From positions 1 through 19,906 of the forward strand of contig CAZGCA010000102.1 in the NCBI GenBank assembly GCA_964524145.1: a DNA stretch of 19,906 nucleotides, in the 5' to 3' direction. Under the pieces are notes generated by a model. It saw only the letters and a list, made by a program, of their open reading frames with translations. It searched no databases and had not been told where the DNA came from. A program made the position numbers and the translations under genes. The stretch is from CAZGCA01 sp964524145. Its GTDB lineage: Bacteria > Hydrogenedentota > CAZGCA01. This document shows, piece after piece, positions 14,804-19,906 of this stretch. Position 1 is the stretch's first letter. Every line of letters begins with the position of its first letter.

Positions 14804-17062
14804 ATGGCCAAGGTTCTGTTTGCACTATTGCTAGCGCTTCTCGTGTCCTCTCTCGTGCCGGTTGCCGGCGCGGCCGGTCGTGCGGACCGGTACAACGTTC
14901 TCTGGGATTCGCCGAGCCGGAACTCGTGGGGCTCGATGCCTATCGGCAACGGCGACATAGGGCTGAACGTGTGGATCGAAGAGAACGGGGGCTTGGTGTT
15001 CTATATCAGCAAGACCGACGCGTGGAGCGAGAACTGCCGGCTGCTGAAGCTCGGCCGCGTCCGTCTTCGTCTCGAACCGAATCCGTTCGCAGAAGGCAGC
15101 CCGTTCAAACAGGAGTTGCGTCTGCGCGACGGCGAGATCGCCATCGAGGCCGGTGCGGGCGACCGAGCCGTCTCTCTGCGGGTCTGGGTTGATGCGAACC
15201 ATCCGGCGATACATGTCGACGCCCAAAGCGAGCGACCGTTCCGACTGCGAGCCGACCTCGAGACGTGGCGCACGGAACGGCGGAGGCTCTCCGACATAGA
15301 AGTATTCTCGGCGTACGGGCTGCACGGCGACCCCACGCCGGTCTTCGTCGAGCCTGACGTCATTGTTGCCGGCCAGGAGGGACGCATCGTCTGGTACCAC
15401 CGCAACGAGCGATCGATCTGGGCCGACAACCTGACGCTGCAAGGGTTGGGCGATCTCACGAACACGATGAACGATCCGCTGTTGCACCGCACGTTTGGCG
15501 CGGCAATCAAAGGTCAAGGCCTGATCAACGCGGGGGAGACAACGCTTGAATCGACTGAATCCGGGACCGGGTTCGAGATATCCATCTATCCGTTGACGGC
15601 TCAGACCGACACAGCCGAAAAGTGGTTGAGCCGGCTCGACGAGCAGATCTCCCGAATCGACTCTTTCGACAAGGTGTACCGCCTTGCGGCCCATCGCAAC
15701 TGGTGGCACGCGTTCTGGGCGCGGAGCTGGATCGACGTGAGCGGCAGCGAGGATGCCGAGGCGGTCGCGGGTGGCTACGCGCTTCAGCGGTTCATCAACG
15801 CCTGCGGCGGACGCGGCGCGCAACCTATCAAGTTCAACGGGTCGATCTTCACCGTCGACCTTGCCGGACCGATCGGCGACAAACCGGCCGGGCTCGACGC
15901 CGACTATCGAAGCTGGGGCGGACCGTTCTGGTGGCAGAACACGCGCCTGCCGTACTGGAGCATGCTCTCGAGCGGCGACTTCGACCTCATGGAGCCGCTG
16001 TTTCGGATGTATATGGACGCGTTGCCTCTCGCCAAAGCGCGTACGCGCACCTACTACAACCACGACGGGGCGTTCTATCCCGAGACGATGTATTTCTGGG
16101 GCACGTATACGAACGAGAACTACGGATGGGATCGTACTGCCATGCCCGACGGCCTCACGCAGAACCGCTACATCCGTTACGAATGGCAGGGCGGGATCGA
16201 GCTGGTCGCGATAATGCTCGACTATTATGCCCTCACCCGTGACGAACAGTTTCTGAAGTCTACCCTGCTTCCGTTCGCCGGCGAGATTCTCACGTTCTAC
16301 AACCGCCACTACCCGCGGGACGAAGACGGCCGGATTCGGTTTGAGCCTGCGCAGGCCCTCGAGACGTACTGGGATTCCGTGAACCCGGCGCCGGAGATTG
16401 CGGGCCTGGGATCCGTGCTGGATACTCTCCTCGAGTTGCCCGACACCATCACGACGGACACGCAACGTGTGGCGTGGCGCGCGATGCAGGCCGAGCTGCC
16501 GCCGGTTCCAACGCGACGTGTCCGCGACCACACGGTGTTGTCGCCCGCCGGAGAAATAGGACCTAAACACAACAGCGAGAACCCCGAACTTTACGCGATA
16601 TTTCCGTATCGCCTGTTCGGTGTCGGCAAGGACCGGCTCGACCTGGCCCGGCACACGTACCGCCAGCGCATCCACAAGGGCACGGGCGGCTGGCAACAGA
16701 CCGCGATCCAGGCAGCGATGCTCGGTCTGGCCGGCGACGCGGCGCGCATGGTCACGAGGAACTTCAAAACCAAGCACGACGGGAGCCGGTTCCCCGCGTT
16801 CTGGGGCCCGAATTTCGACTGGGTTCCCGACCAGGATCACGGGAGCGTTACGATGATCGCTCTCCAACAGATGCTGATGCAGACGGACGGCAAGAAGATC
16901 ATCGTGTTTCCCGCCTGGCCGAAGGATTGGGACGTCGAGTTCAAACTGCACGCACCGTACAACACGACTGTTGAGGGCGCGTACCGCGACGGAGCGCTCG
17001 AACCTCTGACCGTCACCCCGGCGTCGCGCGCGGAAGATGTCGTGCGCATGGAACCGCGATGA
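14804..17062 (+). CDS. Secreted DUF5703 / GH95-like glycan hydrolase
   Basis: A 752-residue exported protein. Residues 1-24 are a signal peptide (hydrophobic core VLFALLLALLVSSLV, cleavage after AGA or nearby). The N-terminal beta-sandwich domain (about 28-280) has the DUF5703 signature NVLWDSPSRNSWGSMPIGNGDIGLN at 31-55 (read with SKTDAWSEN at 69-77), like the N-terminal domain of GH95 and GH65 relatives. From about 330 a helical (alpha/alpha)6-type catalytic domain follows, with KFNGSIFTVD from 343, a Trp-rich RSWGGPFWWQN near 368-378 and GPKHNSENPELY around 586-597. The likely role is hydrolysis of an oligo- or polysaccharide in the periplasm or outside; the catalytic acid is not identified. 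ATG 14804 has AGGAG (14791-14795) with an 8-nt spacer. The GH2 gene follows after 30 nt, so the two are in one operon. Confidence 0.88.
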   Translation: MAKVLFALLLALLVSSLVPVAGAAGRADRYNVLWDSPSRNSWGSMPIGNGDIGLNVWIEENGGLVFYISKTDAWSENCRLLKLGRVRLRLEPNPFAEGSPFKQELRLRDGEIAIEAGAGDRAVSLRVWVDANHPAIHVDAQSERPFRLRADLETWRTERRRLSDIEVFSAYGLHGDPTPVFVEPDVIVAGQEGRIVWYHRNERSIWADNLTLQGLGDLTNTMNDPLLHRTFGAAIKGQGLINAGETTLESTESGTGFEISIYPLTAQTDTAEKWLSRLDEQISRIDSFDKVYRLAAHRNWWHAFWARSWIDVSGSEDAEAVAGGYALQRFINACGGRGAQPIKFNGSIFTVDLAGPIGDKPAGLDADYRSWGGPFWWQNTRLPYWSMLSSGDFDLMEPLFRMYMDALPLAKARTRTYYNHDGAFYPETMYFWGTYTNENYGWDRTAMPDGLTQNRYIRYEWQGGIELVAIMLDYYALTRDEQFLKSTLLPFAGEILTFYNRHYPRDEDGRIRFEPAQALETYWDSVNPAPEIAGLGSVLDTLLELPDTITTDTQRVAWRAMQAELPPVPTRRVRDHTVLSPAGEIGPKHNSENPELYAIFPYRLFGVGKDRLDLARHTYRQRIHKGTGGWQQTAIQAAMLGLAGDAARMVTRNFKTKHDGSRFPAFWGPNFDWVPDQDHGSVTMIALQQMLMQTDGKKIIVFPAWPKDWDVEFKLHAPYNTTVEGAYRDGALEPLTVTPASRAEDVVRMEPR

Positions 17063-17092
17063 AGCCCGTTCAGTTCACGACAAGGAGGTGCG

Positions 17093-19489
17093 ATGGTGAA
17101 ACGCACTCACACGGTTCTCCTGGCAGTTTCTCTTGTCTGCCTGTTGGCCGTCGCATCGGCCGTGCCGATCCTGGTTGCCGACGTCGATGCTGAAGGCAAG
17201 GAGGAGATGATGGTCTCAGGAAAACGTGCTCTGTCGGTTCGGGTGGAACTGGACTTCAACGCTGGATGGCGGTTCATCAAAGAGGATGTGGCTGGCGCCC
17301 ACGAAGGTGATTTCGATGATGGTGATTGGCGGAAACTCGACCTTCCGCACGACTGGAGCGTCGAGGGCCCCTTTCGGGCCGATTTGGCCAGCGGTACAGG
17401 GTATCTGCCCGGAGGAATAGGTTGGTACAGAAAGACGTTCCGGCTCGACGATGCCTTTGCAGGCCGCATGGTCCGCATCGAGTTTGACGGCGTCTACAAC
17501 CACAGCGAGGTCTGGTGCAACGGGATCTCCTTGGGCAAGAGACCCTACGGCTACGCGTCCTTTGGCTACGGCCTGACACCCCATCTCAAGAGAGGCGGCG
17601 CACCGAACGTGATCGCCGTCAGGGTGGACCACTCGGACTATGCAGACTCCCGGTGGTATACCGGTTCGGGCATTTACAGAAACGTCCACTTGGTGTTGAC
17701 GAACGAGATCCACGTCAAGCGCCACGGAATCTTCGTCACCACACCCCATGTCGCAGAGGACCGTGCCGGCGTTGAGATCAGGACGACCGTGGTCAACCAG
17801 GACAAGGCGGACCGGGACGTTGTTCTGGTGAACTCGGTCTTCGGTTCTGACGGCGGGTGTCTCGCAACGGTTGAGAACGACCTCACCGTGTCGGCCGGCG
17901 GCGAAATCGAGATAACGCAGTCCATCGACCTTTCGAATCCTCTCCTGTGGTCCCCCGACCATCCTCACCTCTACGGACTCTACACGGAGATCAAGACAGA
18001 GAATGGGGTCATGGATGACGACTGCACGTCGTTCGGCATTCGGCGCTTCGACTTTGACCCGGACACAGGGTTCTTTCTCAATGGCGAGTCCATGAAGCTG
18101 AAGGGCTTGTGCATCCACCACGACGCGGGCGCCCTGGGCGCGGCGGTGCCTATTCAGGTTTGGGAGAGACGCCTGAGCATCTTCAAGGAACTGGGATGCA
18201 ATACCATCAGGATGAGCCACAATCCGCCGGCGTCCAACCTGTTGGATCTCTGTGATGCCATGGGCTTTCTGGTCATGGATGAAGCGTTCGACGAGTGGGA
18301 CGGCTGCAAGAGAAAATGGGTCAAAGGCTGGAATAAAGGGATCCCGAGCCTAAAAGGATACGGGGACCATTTCAAGGAATGGTCCGAGCGGGATCTGCGG
18401 GAGGTGGTCCTCCGCGACCGGAACCATCCGTCCATCATTATGTGGAGCATCGGCAATGAGATTGACTACCCGAACGATCCCCATCCACCCAACGCAGAGG
18501 CGTTGGTGCCCATGGCGAAGCGACTGGTGGCCATCGTGAAATCTCTGGATACATCGCGGCCGGTAACCGCGGCGTTGGCGAGTCCGGAGACGGCTTTGTT
18601 CGCGGACTGTCTGGACGTGGTGGGCTACAACTACCACGAGGACCTCTACGAGAAAGATCATTTCGAGTATCCCGGGCGGGTGATCTATGGGAGCGAGAAT
18701 GGGAAGGGATTAAAGGCGTGGCTGGCTGTGGAGAACAACGATTTCGTCGCCGGCCTCCATCTCTGGACCGGGATAGATTTCCTGGGCGAAGCAGGGGCCT
18801 GGCCCTGGCGAAACAGCAGGGCAGGTCTTCTCGACCTGGCGGGCTTCAAGAAGCCGGCTGCCCATTTCTGGCAGAGCCTTTGGACCGACACGCCGATGGC
18901 GCATTTGGTCCTCGAACCGGGCAAAGGGTCCGAAGCGAAACCGACGATGGTCTGCTATACGAACTGCGACAGCGTAGAGCTACTACAGGATGGGGAGTCG
19001 CTGGGGGAGAAACGGCTATCGGGCAGTGCTACCCGCGTTCTTCGCTGGCGGGTTTCCTCCGAGGAAGGTGTCTTCTCGGCTTTGGGCAAGAGGCGAGGGG
19101 CAGTGGTCTGTTCGGCCTCGTGGCAGGCTCCCGGCGAGCCATACCGATTCCTTCTCACGCAGGACAGAGAGACTCTCTCGGGAAACGGCAGAGACGTGGC
19201 ACATATCGAGGTGAGGATCGTCGACTCGAACGGCGTCCGGGTTGAGGACGCCCGACATGAGATCACCTGCGTAACCAAGGGGCCTGCCCGGCTGATCGGC
19301 ATGGAGAGCGGGGATGCCCGGAGTCACGAGGACTACAAGAGCAACCGGAGGAAGGCCTTTCGAGGCAGGCTGCTTCTGTATGTACAATCAGGCACGGAAC
19401 CTGGCAAAGTGGAACTGTCCCTGAGCGCGGACGGATTGCCCCGGGCCAACGTCCATCTCAAGGTGGAGAAGAAAGGAGACGAGTTATGA
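17093..19489 (+). CDS. Glycoside hydrolase family 2 (beta-galactosidase-like)
   Basis: A 798-residue retaining beta-glycosidase. After the N-terminal sequence come the sugar-binding jelly roll (about 50-205; LPHDWSVEGPF at 84-94, SGIYRNVHL at 192-200), an Ig-like domain (207-322) and the TIM barrel (323-600). The barrel carries MSHNPPASNLLD (374-385), acid/base Glu456 in WSIGNEIDY and nucleophile Glu535 in YGSENG. A DUF4982-like domain (about 605-680) and a C-terminal Ig-like domain (about 690-795) end it. The activity could be beta-galactosidase, glucuronidase or another exo-beta-glycosidase. ATG 17093 has AAGGAGG at 17082-17088 and yields a signal peptide ending near ASA (21-23). A second perfect AAGGAGG at 17198-17204 precedes ATG codons 39 and 40, which would give a form without signal. 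The stop overlaps the next start by 4 nt. Confidence 0.94.
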   Translation: MVKRTHTVLLAVSLVCLLAVASAVPILVADVDAEGKEEMMVSGKRALSVRVELDFNAGWRFIKEDVAGAHEGDFDDGDWRKLDLPHDWSVEGPFRADLASGTGYLPGGIGWYRKTFRLDDAFAGRMVRIEFDGVYNHSEVWCNGISLGKRPYGYASFGYGLTPHLKRGGAPNVIAVRVDHSDYADSRWYTGSGIYRNVHLVLTNEIHVKRHGIFVTTPHVAEDRAGVEIRTTVVNQDKADRDVVLVNSVFGSDGGCLATVENDLTVSAGGEIEITQSIDLSNPLLWSPDHPHLYGLYTEIKTENGVMDDDCTSFGIRRFDFDPDTGFFLNGESMKLKGLCIHHDAGALGAAVPIQVWERRLSIFKELGCNTIRMSHNPPASNLLDLCDAMGFLVMDEAFDEWDGCKRKWVKGWNKGIPSLKGYGDHFKEWSERDLREVVLRDRNHPSIIMWSIGNEIDYPNDPHPPNAEALVPMAKRLVAIVKSLDTSRPVTAALASPETALFADCLDVVGYNYHEDLYEKDHFEYPGRVIYGSENGKGLKAWLAVENNDFVAGLHLWTGIDFLGEAGAWPWRNSRAGLLDLAGFKKPAAHFWQSLWTDTPMAHLVLEPGKGSEAKPTMVCYTNCDSVELLQDGESLGEKRLSGSATRVLRWRVSSEEGVFSALGKRRGAVVCSASWQAPGEPYRFLLTQDRETLSGNGRDVAHIEVRIVDSNGVRVEDARHEITCVTKGPARLIGMESGDARSHEDYKSNRRKAFRGRLLLYVQSGTEPGKVELSLSADGLPRANVHLKVEKKGDEL

Positions 19490-19906
19490 AACCGATCACG
19501 AGGAGAGCATTCATCAAGACTTCGGCCGTGGGCGCTGGATGGGTGGCCGCGGGGCTGCCGTTCGCCAAAGTCCACGGGGCCAACGATGACATCCGCGTGG
19601 CCGTCGTGGGATTTCACAGTCAGGGCGGGTCACACATCAAGAACTGGGTCGGCATGGACGGCGTCCGCTTGGTGGCGCTCTGCGACGTGGACGAGCGCGT
19701 CCTCAACAGCAAAGCGGCCGAGTTGGACAAGCAGAACATCAGAGTCGAGAAGTACACCGATGTGAGGAAGCTGCTCGAGAGCACTGAGATCGACGCAATC
19801 AGCATCGCCACACCCAACCATTGGCATTCGCTCGTGACGGTCTGGGCCTGCCAGGCGGGCAAGGACGTCTACGTCGAGAAGCCGTGCAGCCACAACGTCT
19901 TCGAGG
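19486..19906 (+). CDS. Tat-exported Gfo/Idh/MocA-family oxidoreductase (partial, 3' end cut)
   Basis: Only the first 140 residues are visible; the gene runs off the window. It starts at ATG 19486 inside the ATGA overlap with the GH2 stop, with AAAGGAG at 19472-19478 and a 7-nt spacer. Residues 1-31 are a twin-arginine signal: TRRAFIK at 5-11, a hydrophobic stretch (SAVGAGWVAAGLPFA) and a short c-region. The Rossmann nucleotide-binding fold follows with VAVVGFHSQGGSH at 37-49 and ALCDVDE for the second strand. The family-defining EKP is at 132-134, preceded by IATPNHWHS. Such proteins carry tightly bound NAD(P) and oxidise, reduce or epimerise sugars; some cleave glycosides by an oxidation-elimination route. 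With its two hydrolase neighbours it probably processes sugars from the same glycan. The substrate is unknown. Confidence 0.93.
   Translation, partial: MKPITRRAFIKTSAVGAGWVAAGLPFAKVHGANDDIRVAVVGFHSQGGSHIKNWVGMDGVRLVALCDVDERVLNSKAAELDKQNIRVEKYTDVRKLLESTEIDAISIATPNHWHSLVTVWACQAGKDVYVEKPCSHNVFE

Noticed and set aside
14831..16951. A 706-codon open frame antisense to the DUF5703 hydrolase gene
   Set aside because: It lies entirely opposite a gene with signal peptide, family motifs, ribosome binding site and promoter. Its translation is Arg/Val-rich low-information sequence typical of GC-rich codon shadows.
17216..18220. A 334-codon open frame antisense to the GH2 gene
   Set aside because: Shadow of a clearly coding GH2 region; no ribosome binding site or recognisable domain.

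Overview
The window looks like a chromosomal piece of an uncultured, Gram-negative, polysaccharide-processing bacterium. Strong purine-rich ribosome binding sites, a lipobox lipoprotein, a Tat-signalled Gfo/Idh/MocA-type oxidoreductase, a DUF5703-type glycan hydrolase and a pilin-like protein with a C-terminal 'H...DGH' motif are a combination typical of Planctomycetota, Hydrogenedentota, Lentisphaerota and similar phyla. This placement rests on gene content only; no rRNA or marker gene is present.

Left part (1-6018, + strand): a promoter at 144-172 leads into a cytoplasmic GH57 alpha-glucan-active enzyme. It is followed by an O-antigen-ligase/polymerase-like membrane protein, a GT4 glycosyltransferase overlapping it by 20 nt, and a small SAM methyltransferase. 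The last three read as one operon for assembling and modifying a surface glycan.

Middle (6019-10314): base composition looks lower in GC by eye, and the stretch is patchy. It holds a PMT/ArnT-like (GT39/GT83-type) membrane glycosyltransferase on the minus strand, a 566-nt spacer with a possible 43-residue small ORF, a natural fusion of a dolichol-phosphate-mannose-synthase-like GT2 with a methyltransferase, and a decayed, frameshifted second methyltransferase. The mixed strands, long spacers and pseudogene fit an accessory glycan locus under turnover.

Right-middle (10315-14422, all minus strand): four genes, three with their own recognisable promoter. They encode a lipoprotein, a crotonase-fold protein missing one of the two classical hydratase glutamates, a DUF4190/pilin-like chimera, and a secreted protein with a C-terminal membrane/sorting tail.

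Right end (14804-19906, + strand): a divergent spacer carries a well-formed promoter driving a compact operon of a secreted DUF5703/GH95-like hydrolase, a GH2 beta-glycosidase and a Tat-signalled Gfo/Idh/MocA oxidoreductase that runs off the window. Together these suggest extracytoplasmic breakdown of a plant or algal glycan. I see no rRNA, tRNA, CRISPR array, insertion sequence or intact mobile element. I did not find a clear, wholly new system. The most unusual items are the DUF4190-pilin chimera, the GT2-methyltransferase fusion, the crotonase active-site substitution and the possible double start of the GH2 enzyme.
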